Below, piece by piece: positions 26,919 through 39,000 of a stretch of DNA of 64,000 bases (its first letter is position 1; each line of letters starts with the position of its first letter). Below the pieces are notes generated by a model. The model worked only from the letters and a program-made list of their open reading frames with translations. It was not told the DNA's origin and did not search any database. This DNA comes from Siniperca chuatsi (lineage: Eukaryota > Chordata > Actinopteri > Centrarchiformes > Sinipercidae), in NCBI RefSeq assembly GCF_020085105.1, contig NC_058051.1, positions 23,873,455 through 23,937,454 of the forward strand, read 5' to 3'. The position numbers were made by a program, and so were the translations under genes.

Positions 26919-27937
26919 GACTATACAATGCAATATTGGCAGGACCAGGGATACCTGCTGAAAAGCTAAATTTGGGATATGTGCATATGGGTGAATCTTT
27001 ACCCTGTCCTCTCATTTCAGTGAAGTTGGAGCACCAATCAGTGGTGCTGGCAATGCAGGCTGTTACACCAAGGAGGCAGGCTTCTGGTCCTATTATGAGG
27101 TTAAACTGGAATCTCTAATCTATTTAAATCAATAGTGTAATCATACATACAGATATGGTGTGTCAAGTTTCTGATGATGCAAATATGTGGGATTTGAGAT
27201 TTAACCCTTCCTTTCAGGTTTGTCTTAATCTTAAAAGAAAAAACTGTTTAAGCGGATTTAAGAACAGAAAGTTCCATATGACACCTCAGTAAATCAGTGG
27301 GTCGGCTTTGACAACAAAGACAGCATTAATGCTAAGGTAGCCATTTGTTTAATGCCTATAATTCTTTAGAAAACAACTAGTTGTACACAAATCCAGTTAA
27401 ACAGCTGATGTGTGATCATGACTTCAGCTGTTGATCTTTTTCTTTTGTATTCTCTCAGATCAACTACCTAACTGAAAACAACTTTGGAGGAGTCTTTGTC
27501 TGGTCTATGAATCTGGATGTAACCAGGGCAAATACCATCTCGTCGGCCATCCGCATAGCTTTCTGGTTTCAGGTAAACCTGAAGGTTGTGAAAAGTGTCT
27601 ATCCGATCCTGTAGAAAGGCAGTGACATTTTAATGAGATTTTATTAACTCTTAAGTTCCAGTCATGACCACTGCCAAGGAACCTAGGAATAATGTTCAAA
27701 CTACTCCAAATCCAGAGATTCCACCTATAGACCCCACAGACCATGGCTCTGAAACTTCAACCATAACCACTACAACTACCACCACCACCACAACGACCTC
27801 TGCCAGGAAACCTGATACAAAATTCTGTCAGAAAAAGACCAATTTTACAATTGTTTCAATAACATTACAATTATGTCCAAAAATGCCCCTCTGGTTTAGT
27901 CTACCTAGATAACTGCAAATGTTGTAACTGGTCCTAA
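26919..27937 (+). pseudogene. Chitinase pseudogene, exons 8-11 only
   Basis: Four exon-like blocks, still bordered by AG and GT, match exons 8-11 of the chitinase-like gene: 26919-27099 (DYTMQYWQDQG, then frame breaks), 27218-27336, 27459-27572 and 27662-27937. Exon 8 has lost bases twice and changes frame. Exon 9 has an internal TAA in its expected frame. Exon 10 is about 19 bases short and lacks the region around [11 protein letters not shown]. The CBM14 exon is shifted but ends with a recognisable NCKCCNWS in another frame. The 3' UTR resembles those of the other copies. Exons 1-7 are missing. Confidence 0.85.
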
Positions 27938-28908
27938 ATGTGCATGCATTATTAATTTTACTATCCTTGAGTGGTAGTTCATACTTATTAACACAAAAGG
28001 TGTATTACTAAAAGCTGTTCTCTATATTTTCTATTCTTCACTGTTAAGAGAAAAGCTGTCTTCTAGGTTTGCTTTACAGTGTTGCTTTATAGTGTAGCTG
28101 AATACCTCTTAGTTAGATAGCACACGTCTAACTAACCTTTTGTTTTGTTTTTAAATTCAACATATATTAAGGGGAAATTTTTATTTCATAAGTGTACTGT
28201 ACAATAAGTACAGAATTAGATATTGTCAAATATATCACATGACAACAAGCACATCATTAAAAGTTATTTGTTGTACTTTTAAACAATGCCTGTCTCAAGA
28301 TTGTGTGCAAATACCTTTACAAATCAAGATTCATTTTAACAAGTCTGTCAGTGATAGTACAGCATTCTTTAAAAACTACTGTACTTGAATCAACAACAAA
28401 TAAATAAAATACATTTTTAAACATCACAATTCAGCATTTCCACAGTAAGCAGGATATTTTTATATTGTCTGTTATGAGCAGCCAAAAAATATTTATGAAG
28501 TCATTTCATTGAAGATACAGTATATGTACCATCATAATTTCAAGTTTTTAAGTACTACAGTATTATTAGCAACCCAACAACAAATTTATTTCATACCATC
28601 ATGATTTTAAATTCAAAAATCATCACAGCATTCTACCACAAAATCCTAATCACAAATGTAAAGGAGCACCACATAGTTATCCTATGATCATTTCATCACT
28701 ACAAGTTGATTAATGTATGTCATCAAACACGATTGAAAAGAGTCCATGGTTTACTGTAAATCTAAAATGACAATGGAAAATTGTACCGCCTGGCTTTAAA
28801 ATACACAATCACATAATTTTGTTTGAAATTTAGTGACTATACATTAAGTCAAGATCCCGTTGGGTGCTGTTGAAATTATTCAGACTTGTTACCCATACTG
28901 TCTATTCC
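27938..28908. other. Intergenic between the pseudogene and pm20d1 (3' ends face each other)
   Basis: 27938-28080 is a decayed chitinase-type 3' UTR. The remainder is AT-rich and should include the pm20d1 3' UTR on the minus strand. TTTATT at 28585-28590 (AATAAA on the minus strand) is one possible signal among several. No gene seen. Confidence 0.4.
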
Positions 28909-31900
28909 TTAGAGTTCATGGACAGAGCTGTGAGGCTCAGGGAGCTTCTGAATGTCACAGTTTTGAATCAGACTAAAGAAAAATACGACGAGCTCCTCGT
29001 AGTTCTTTTTGGAAATCCTTTCATTGATGCCATGGAATCTAAGAAAAAGAAAAAGAAATTAATTTATGGTATCTAAGAAGAAGAAAATATGTTTCCTTCA
29101 TTCGATTCTCTCTTACTGTTCTTGCAGGATAATGGCTTTTTATTACCAAAGCTGAGGGATAAACTGGGCAAAAGGTCGGTTCTATACATAAAACTCTTCT
29201 TACAATATTTGTTCAAGAAGAACTTTTAGTCTGAACAGTACAAGTAGGTCACACGTTACATCAGAAATTTTGTAAACGTGTGACCAACAGCAGAAAATTT
29301 ACTTTTGTTCAAGAAGCAGCCATCTAGTGTGCCAGATATTACTCTGCACAAGCATTATAACGACTGCAGCATGTTTTGTTAAGACTATTTTTATTCAGTG
29401 TTAGACATACTAGATTCTTACCTCTGAGCATCACCTGGTTTAAACCAGACAGGGGCAAAGCGATAAATATCATTGGTCAGGTCTCTGAAGTGTCGACTGT
29501 CTGTGTTCCCAATACAGATACCTGCACATTCAAATGTTATATCAAAACCCACATGGAATACTTTGGCCTTAATAACCACATTTTTTCTACAATTAAATCA
29601 ATATAGATTCTACCTGGAGCAACTGTAACTGTTGGAAACATGTCCAACACAGTTTTCTTAATGATCTGGAAGCCAAGGGACTTTTCATCAGCAGAACTGA
29701 CAGGCAGAGGGTCAAACCCATCAACAAGCTCTATCTTCACTCGCTGGTCTCCCACTGTAGACTGGATGAGGTCCAAGACCTAGACAAGGACCGCACAGCT
29801 TATTCAATTCAGAATATTCATGGTGAGATGTCAGGAATTCTCAAAAGGGAGAATCAAAGTAATGGCTCTACCTCTTGTAATGACTGTGCTGAGTGAATTC
29901 GTAGATTTACGTAAGCTTCAGCGAGGGAGGGGATGACATTCACCTACACGGAGGGAAAGAATTTAAGATTTTTCTAAGGAAAACTGAATTGCTTGCAATG
30001 TAATTTCCTGTGAATAACCTATGATTTCATAATTAATAACTGTACCTTCACTCCTGCATTAAACATGGTGACTGCTGTGGTTGTCCTTACAAGAGCATTA
30101 GTGACTGGTTTTCTTTCAAGTACCCTGCAACATAAAACATACTAACTGATTTATTCCAATTGACACTATCAGAAGAAAACATGCTGAATGAATTTTAGGA
30201 TGTAATTACCTGCCAAGGAGTGGGGAGAACAGCCACAAATTCGACAATATGAACTTCAATGGGAGCCCGAACTGAAGTCAAAGAATGAGTAACAAAAGGG
30301 AGAGCTCTAACATGCTACTAGTTGTGATGAGTAGGGCTCTCACAATCATGACATTTTAGTTGCCGGGTCTCAAATAATGGCTGTGGCCGCCATGAACAAA
30401 TAACGGCCGGCCCCAAATACAGGCGGGGGGTGGCAGAGAACAATAGTGGATAAACTTCTGATGCCTGTCAAATAATGTGCATGCTAACATAAAGTACATT
30501 TCCATTGCTTTCATTTATAGAACAACATAATCATGCTATTTCGTTATAATAGCTACATTTGAAGTATTCAAATCATGTCAATTTATTTATATAACCCAAT
30601 TTGCCTCAAGTATTGTACGGGAACCGTGCATGTCAATGAATTTTTCACAACACGGTCCTGTAAATGTTTCACAATAAAAGGAAATGAAGGGATCCTGTCC
30701 ACTGAAATGCTAGAGGGCTTTGAAACAGATAAATGAAGTGTTGAGCTTGTATTAATAACATAATGCAAAAGGCAAACGGAAGCAGATCAGAAAACAATGA
30801 GGCTTCATACTAAAATATGACCAAATATACTTTTAGAAATAAAGCCCTGTATCTAAGCCAGCTTCAAATAAAACTCTGGCTGTAATGCACATAGATTTAT
30901 TTCAAATAACTTGTTCTCAAACTGTTGTATAAGCCTACCTTATGTAATGAAAAAAAGTGGTTAAAGTATAATGGGGAAACACAAAGCCCTGTTTCCATTT
31001 TTATGCAAATTATTTAATTAGAAAAGCTGGATGGAAGTGACACATATTTGACAAAACTTCCACAATATTGCTAAAAAGGCTTTACACTCGCTTGAGGTGT
31101 TTTTCTCCTTTAAGAGTTTATGCAACAAATAGGCAATGGAAATGTGTAAATAACAAATGAATGATGATGTAGTGAATATTACATGACAGATAAGCTGTTT
31201 GGTCCATTTACATTACACAACAATTCTAAACTGGGTTTAAACATGAAATTAAGCAGCAAAAGACTGTCTGTAAATGATCTCCAGCAAGGAATACTGTGCC
31301 ATATGAGCTGAAACACCTGAAGAACCTGACCAATAGCCATAAGGTCTAGATAGCCAAGCTCTTTTTTTCCCATGTTTTTTTCCCAGGCATTGAAACCTTA
31401 TACGCAGGTGGACAGTTTATTTGCTTCAACCTAATTCACATTGTATTTGTTGCAACATTTCTAACATTGGCTTGAAATTCCCTTGATTGTGGAATCTAAC
31501 AATTGTGCAAAATGATCATGGTCACCTGTAATAGTCACGATCAGGTGATCATGTAATAACTGTGACATGCCTAGTGATGAGTAGTGGACAAGTAGTTGGT
31601 TCCTCTTACCTTATGAGCCAGATGCTCAAAGGTTTCACGTTCAGGCCCATAACCAAACAATCTTGGCATGGGGTTCTCCTCTAGTCTGAGGAAATAGCAT
31701 GAGACAGTCCAAGTCTTAGATTTTGTCTTTGTTCGTGGAGTAGTAAAAATGTAGAATGTAGTTAAACATATGATACAGCATGAACACAGAGACTAACCAG
31801 AATTCATCATAAGGAATTAAATGAGCTAAAAATCTAAATTTGAAGAAAATGTTCCTCTCACCTTTTGACTGCTGCAGCCAAGATCCCAATGGTGGTCTCA

Positions 31901-34900
31901 CTGGGAGGCAGTGAGGAGTGACCTGGGACCATAGACACACTGAGCTTTACCGTGGCCGAACCCTTTTCACTTATGCCAATTCTACAAAACACGTACACAC
32001 ACATAAAACACAGAATTTACAACAAATGTCGATCAATCACCTATATCTTTTTATGTAATTTAACGGAGACATAAAATTTTAAGGATAAGCTTCTGTTGTG
32101 ATGTCAAGCTTGGCCAAATTATTTATTTTTTACCATGCAAAAGCTGCAAATTTAATCATGCTGAGCTGTTACACTAGAGCAGTGGTTTTCAAACTGGGGG
32201 GCGTAGAGACACTGCAGGGAGGTGTTGAGCAGACCTAAAGTTGCATGAATATGATTCATGTGGTGACATAAACAAACAAAAGTGCTCTGATGCTAGCAAG
32301 GCTTTTTTTTGCTAATCTTTTGTTTATTTCAATTGCCAGTATTGTTAATGATTGATAAAAAAAGAAATCAACTGTTGCTGGGGTGGGGGGGCATGAACTT
32401 TTTTCAGCTTCTGAAGGGGGGCGTGACAGAAAAAGTTTGAGAACCACTGCACTAGAGCATGGCAGGTCCTCACAGAGCAGCAGGTCCTTCAAGACCACTG
32501 ATGACTCCATCGAGTACAGCCAGGCCCTCGTCCAGGACAAACGACAGCTGCACACCACGCTGCTTCAGTACACGCACCATGCCCATTGCCCCCTTGTAAC
32601 CACTGACCTTTAAAAAGAAATATTGAAAGACATTCAAATATGGTATTTTAAATCTCATTTAAGGTCACAATTTCAAAAAGTTGAATAGTTCAAGTACTTC
32701 TTCATCATGACCAAGACCGATGTAAAATCCTCTGCGTGGTGCATAGCCTTTTATCAGCAAATACTCCAGTGCCTGAAGTATTCCCTGGAAGAAAAAAAGC
32801 ATATCAGTTTAGCCTGGCTGGCACATGAAAGGTAAGTATATAACTCAACTCTGTTTAATATGGAGGGTTTTATGGGTTGATACTAAATATACTAAATGAA
32901 TATATAATTATATAATTTAATGCTTAATAAATATATAATTATATAATAAAATATATAAATGTTACTTGTGTTTATTTGTGTATTTATTTATATATATGTA
33001 TACATATTTATCTATTTACACATGTATATTTATTTATTCATTCATACATTTATTTATTCACACAATTATTTATCTATTTATAATTTTATTTATATAATTT
33101 TATTTATATATACTTTTATTTATCCATAGTGTAACTTGCTGCAGCAAAATAAATCTGTCAACTGCATCCATCAAAAGTCAGGTGGCGGACTCTGCCCTGC
33201 GATTGGTGGTTGAACTTGAATCTACTGTTTGCATAATTCAAGATGGTAGCAACCGGTGCGGATCATAATGAAATCTTGCATGCTACAATGGTAGATATGT
33301 TGGCTGTAACTGAATAGATGGAGGCGAATTCCTATGCTTTTTTTAGATCAGATCGCTTGAGCCTGCTGAGTCTGTAATATTGTTTATTCATTTATTTAAG
33401 CATTATTAATTATATAATTATTATGTATTTATATATTTAGCTTCTGCCCTTAAAACCCTCCACAGTTTAACAGCAAGATCACACAAAATATCACTTGTTC
33501 TCTCACCATTACAGGGCTCTTGTCATCTATGGTCCCTCTACCATAGATGAAGCCATCTATCTCTTTGGCAGAAAATGGTGGGGCCTCCCAGCCATCCGAC
33601 TCTGAGGCAGGTACTACATCAATGTGGGCCAGCAGCAGGTATGGCACCAGGTCAGGCTGTGATCCTTGCACCCAAAACAGGTGGCTGTAGTTGGCGACTA
33701 ATTCATGATGAACCAAGCTTGAAGAGAAAACTGTTGGGAAGGCTGACACAGGAAGAATAATACAAGCTTAAAGGGGGAACTCTTATTTTACACATTCTCT
33801 AGAGTCTGCTAAAATAACCCTGAGGTTATTTTCAAAGGTCAGGTTTATCTTTACCACAAAGCCTGTATTGGCCTGTGTGGCATGAAGGTTGAAACATGTG
33901 GGGTTTTCTCAGTCAGGGTGGGTCTAACAAAAAGATGGTATTGTTCGGATTATGTCAAATGTAGGATTCAGCGTCTTCGGAGCTTAACCCATACTAGGGA
34001 CTAAAAGATATCCAAGTCTCTGTTTCTTCAGTGGTAACCATTATTTTTTTTAATCTGTCTCCTGTGAGTCCCTGAAACATTATAAAAGAACAATACTAAA
34101 TTACAAATATTTTGTTCTACAATATATAGAGCTGAAACAATTAGTCGATCAACAACTGGCAGGTATTTTGATAATTGATTCATTGCTTCCCAAATATTTG
34201 CTTAGTTTCTTAAATGAGGTGATTTTGTTTTTCTTAAATGATAATAAACTGAATATCTTTGTGTTTTTGACTGTTGGTTGGACAAAACAAGCAAAGAGAA
34301 TAGACAAAGTGAATAATTTATTGATCAACAAAATAATTGGCAGATTCATCAATACAGAAAATAACTCTTAGTTGCAATCATATTGTATATTTGAGCACTG
34401 GAGCATAGCTTAATAAATATATGAATTGGTTTGGAATATACAACGACATAACTAACTTACAAACATTTAAAGTTTATTGAGAAACCTTTATGAAAATGTC
34501 GCATAGGTTAAAAGACTGTAAGCCATCCCTTTCCCTTAGACGTCTGCTGACACCTGTAACTTAGAGTGATACAATTTTGATTATAAATTGTAGAAAACCT
34601 TCCTTAAAGAATTTGATGGCATGATTTGGCTCTACTGTGCGTTATAAACAAATCCTCAGTCATGAGGGGGGAATTAACTGACAGTGGAGACTGGGGAAAG
34701 CACGGCACTAGCCGTTACATCTACGTAGCTAACGTTAGCTCAGTGAGTCACGTCGTGTTACAGTCTGGAAGCATTGTAACGTTAAACTACAAGGTGAACA
34801 CACGTGACTGCGTAACGTTACATAAAACTGTGTCTCACATCGTTTAGTGGCCAGCTTTACGTTACCTTTTCGGAGGAGCCTGTCAAATTCAAGCAGCGCG

Positions 34901-35288
34901 GTGGTGTTGCTCTCCGTCGGTGAGAATGACACTGTGGGGATCCGGATAGCCTCTGGATGAATGAACAGAGATAGTTAACCTAGCGTAACATGTCTGTCAG
35001 CGGTGGCTTCTCCACATTTCATTAAGCTACTTTCAGTTTACCGACTAGCAAGCAAAAACTAACGTTACCTTTAAAATTAGCAAGAAGCTCTTCTCTCCTG
35101 TGGTGGTCTATGATAAGCGAGATGTTATTCGTCTTTTCCCAGTGGGCGAGTTGAAGTCCGACATTTACGTCCAGTGAAAAAGTCCTGATAGATGCTATAG
35201 TAAATAACAGCACGACCGTAATGACGAAGCTACTAATAATAAGCTTTAAAAACTTGACTATTTTGAATTTTGGCCCCGAGTCTGACAT
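28909..35288 (-). CDS. pm20d1: N-fatty-acyl-amino acid synthase/hydrolase PM20D1 (M20 metallopeptidase family)
   Basis: Thirteen exons, in order: 35288-35069, 34952-34866, 33742-33507, 32784-32698, 32607-32474, 31981-31862, 31685-31610, 30271-30210, 30124-30046, 29943-29872, 29779-29614, 29521-29422, 29038-28909. They join to 522 codons with every junction in phase and GT-AG introns. The mammalian enzyme (about 500 residues) is secreted and joins or splits fatty acids and amino acids. Zinc ligands of the family are all present: His142 (AHIDVVP), Asp175 (GRGTIDDK), Glu209/Glu210 (GHDEE), Asp236 (VLDEG) and His482 (FHGINE). The first exon encodes a hydrophobic segment (about residues 14-33) acting as signal peptide or anchor. 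Introns 5 and 7 hold hAT elements. The stop is TAA at 28909-28911. Confidence 0.93.
30332..31573. mobile_element. Non-autonomous hAT element in pm20d1 intron 7
   Basis: The element starts TAGGGCTCTCACAATCATGACA and ends with the roughly inverted GTGACATGCCTA. It is flanked by a perfect 8-base duplication, GTGATGAG (30324-30331 and 31574-31581), the size hAT transposases make. It is 1242 bases long with no transposase frame longer than about 60 codons. It accounts for nearly all of this intron (30272-31609); its TSD ends 28 bases from exon 7. Confidence 0.8.
32180..32449. mobile_element. hAT MITE in pm20d1 intron 5, next to a splice donor
   Basis: Terminal inverted repeats CAGTGGTTTTCAAACT and AGTTTGAGAACCACTG, with one mismatch, are flanked by a perfect 8-base duplication CACTAGAG (32172-32179 and 32450-32457). 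These ends are typical of small hAT MITEs. The element is 270 bases. The duplication ends 16 bases before the exon 5 boundary at 32474. Confidence 0.9.
32870..33440. repeat. AT-rich low-complexity sequence in pm20d1 intron 3
   Basis: Irregular TATATAAT and TATTTATTTA tracts at about 32870-33130 and 33360-33440, separated by a more complex stretch with no recognisable coding content. Confidence 0.7.
34128..34378. mobile_element. Degraded hAT-like MITE in pm20d1 intron 2
   Basis: The left end TAGAGCTGAAACAATTAGTCG and the right end AATAACTCTTAGTTGCAATC are imperfect inverted copies. The same family appears at about 39299 (TAGGGCTGCAACTAACCATT) and at about 49880 (TAGAGCACCAACTATTAGTCG). Target duplications are no longer clear. 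Confidence 0.5.
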
Positions 35289-35559
35289 CGTGGTTTGTTG
35301 TGAAAGCGGAACTTGTTTACTGTGACTATGTGCAGACTGAATTAGTTTTGGACTGTTGAATCAGAGCCACCTGCTGGCCTGAAAGCAAACAGTCACACAT
35401 GCTGTATGTAACCTACAAAATAATGTTTTCAGCCTCATGACATGTAGTAAGTGTATTTTTACTACATGAAAGATCCCTACTGATTTTTGTATCTGCATGT
35501 AATCTTTTTTACTTCAACTAGTATTATGAGTTGCCCAAAAAGTATGAAGCAAAACATCC

Positions 35560-35565
35560 TTTATT
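35560..35565 (-). terminator. Polyadenylation signal of tmpo
   Basis: TTTATT on the plus strand is AATAAA on the minus strand, about 450 bases after the tmpo stop codon. It is the first such signal downstream that looks convincing. Confidence 0.5.
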
Positions 35566-36011
35566 GAAATATAGTTCAAATATTTAAAAAACAAACAAAA
35601 AAACAAACAAATGCATCATACAAGTACAGTGACATAGTGCTTTGGAAAGGCACCACCATATTACACAATTTGGGTTAGGAAATAGAAAAAAATTACAGCA
35701 TCCACATTATTATTTTGAGAATCTTCAGCCCTTTAAAATCTCAACTGAATCTGTGTTTTAGCGACTGTTTCAACTACAGTGCCAAGAGCATTTTGGTAAC
35801 ACATCCATAAGCAAAACATATAAAAACGTAAAACTAGACTTTGAGGTTTGCTCCCATAAGAACACACAAACACAGTAAACAACAAAACAAAGTGTTTAAA
35901 GTAATATGTGCTCCCTGAAGATATCCCAGGACAATGTTATTATGGCTTGCATCACCAAAAAAAGCAACCCCTCACATGTGTAGTCAATGTAGAGGACTAA
36001 AAAACCCAGAG

Positions 36012-39000
36012 TTACTCCTGTCCAGAAAGCGCTGGTGTGTCCTGTGTCTCAGCCTGAAGCAAAAGCCCCTCCTCACTGTCTGACTCCTGGTTTAGACTGT
36101 CCAGTATCGCCACAAACAGACTGAATGAGTTGTCCTCAACACAAGCATAAATGAGGTACAGGAGGCACGCCACAATGAGGAAGACCGAAATCTGTATCCG
36201 GAGGGGCACAAGGCGGCGCTCCACCTCTCGTCTCTCCAGGGTAATGGGACTGGCAGGAGTGTCTGGGTAAGTGTACTGGATAGGTCTCCCTGCTGCACCC
36301 TTGATGGGTCGCCGACGAGTGGCACTGAAATACAATAGGGCATATGTGCTGATAATCCAATCACAAAACTCCTACCATGTGTCGATATGTGATACTAAGC
36401 AAGATGTCCATGTGTCACCCACCACCGATTCTAATTCCTGTACATTTCTTGTACTTCTGTGAAATCTAATTCTTATTCAACAACAACAACTTAGAAAGCT
36501 GCCAAGAGTTTCTAATTGGCACACTGTAATAGTGTTGGTATGGCACTTACTAGATGCCTGTGGGTGTGGCCTCAGTGTCTGGAAATATGTCCTTGAAAGT
36601 GTCTTTCACAGGCTCCGGAGGAAGCTAGAAAAGAAAGCAGAAATTACTGACAAAGTGGACCAGAGAAATACATCCCAAACAGCAGAGTCCCACAGAGACA
36701 GTCAGGTAGAAATAAAAGAAAAGGGTGATATCTGACACATACTGACAAAATATTAAAATAGAGCAACTGTCAAGGTTATTGTGCATAATTTTCCAATTTG
36801 GGTTACGGATAGTAACCCTGACATATTAAAGGAGTCACACCGAACAAAGTGTGTTCTTGTAGACAATGCACACACCCCTATCAAGTGATATGGAATAAAA
36901 ACAGAAAAATAAAAGTCAGCAAGAAGAAATATGTGCCTTCATTCCCCATTTAAAAGGGGAGGCTTCGGGAGTAGTACAGGATCTGGTTCTTCATGGTGTG
37001 CTTGTCCACAATTGGCATGTCCAGTTAAGGAAAGGAGGCGTAACAGATTATGATACACTGCACATCTGTAGTCTGAATTTCCTCCTGCTTCCAGTGAACC
37101 TCTCCAACACTTTAACCACCACCGAAGTTTGAGATTAAAAGTGTGGCTGAACAATGTGAGCACTACTGACCCTGTTGGACCGTGACCAATGTTCCTGCAC
37201 ATTGCTCCCATTCAGCTCTCTGTCAGTGTTTGTGCTAGTAGAGAGTGACCTCCGACTCTCCATCTGTTGTTTAGAGCGACAATGTACATTACTGAGTAAG
37301 CACTCCAGCGATGATTGCTCACAACAAAAAAAAATAACATGAAATGTCATTTTTAAAGATGTGGGATTAACTTTCCTCCTCAACCATCTGAGTGATGCTG
37401 AAGGCCTGAGAGGAAAATGATGAGCAACCATTGGACATAACTGATTGCGATCCAGATGCAACCTGCAAGGATTAGCATTATTATCATGTTAACAGTGACA
37501 CAAACATGTATCATTCAATCACACAATCTATACACCAGTGAGATACCAATGCCTGTCACTATAAAACAAAAAAAATCCCATTGGTGGCTTGAGAAGGACG
37601 CACAATAGAGAATAGACAGTATAAGCAAGGAATGCAGAGAAGTTTAAATCCACAAGTGAAATAAGACCATCCTACCCCTGATCCTAATTCCAAGCGTTGC
37701 TGTACAGAGGATGCTCTACTAATTCCTATGGGAATCTGTGAGCAGTGAGGCCGATTCCGCTCTGATGATTTTAACACATTCTCTGAATTCCACTTGGGAC
37801 TAGGTTCCCTGTTTCTAGAAGCATGAGCACGCTACAAAAGACCAACCCAATCAAACACAAGAAAAGAAAAACACATCAGTGTCCCCTGAAAATTTAGTTT
37901 GACAGAATTTTGTGCAAATAATATGAATAACTGTAGTATTTATTTACCAGCCTTGATGAGGGTAAAAAGCACTGTGGGTAAACAAAACCACCATTCTGAA
38001 AACACAACTCTACCTGTGAAAAGATAAAAAGCACACTAACACTCAAAATGCAAGTGCTTATTCCAAAGAGTGAACACTTCCAATTAGAACCCAATTTTAC
38101 AGTTGCAATCTGTAACCACTAAGTGGCACTGTAGGGAAGATTTGTTTCAATACAGCTGGTGATGGCAAATATGCAATAAAAATGTCTATTAACCACCAAA
38201 AGTATATTTTTTTCCAGATAATTCAAAAGATACTATTCATCAACACAGAAACTCCAAATCATTTGACCAAAAAATCTCAAGAACTTCCTACAATTTTCTC
38301 ACCTGTCTACTTTCTTGTTGGACCTGTTCTGACTGTTCAACTGTTTCTTCTTTTGCTCCTTCAGAACCTGTACAGAAAATAATACAAAGCATATGATTAT
38401 CTGATACCGACCATGAAATGATCTAGACAAAAGAAATCAACAGCATTTCTGGTCATACCTGACTCTTTGTCCTCCTCTTCCCCATTTTCCTCCTCCTCCT
38501 CTTCACTGTCAGAGTACAATACACCTTTCGCTGCTCCATTCAGACGGTCGTGTTCATCGGACTGAAGCAGTTTCCTGAGTTTCTTCTCATACAAGGCCCT
38601 GGTGGAGGCTAACATAGACAAACAATACTATAGCAATAAAGACAGGGGCAAACAGACCTAAATATATAGAGTGATGGTGAGCATTACGTCTTAACACATT
38701 CATTAAAAACACAAAACTGCATTAATGATGACAGGAATCCAATTTCTACAATGAAAACAAATTTCAAGGTAGTATTAAGTGCAACCTCACCGACTATGGG
38801 CCCAGCTTTAACCCCATGTGCAAGCAGTGCGACCTTGAGGTCATCATCAGTCAAACCACTCGGGTCTGGCATCTCTGCATCCTCTGGATCCTCCTCCTTG
38901 TCCTCACAAAACAACATTTGTTGAATTTAGACAAAGGCTGCAGCTTGAATGCCAGCAGTTTCCAGGTGTGGGATATGAAGCATAAAAAACAGCTGGAGGC

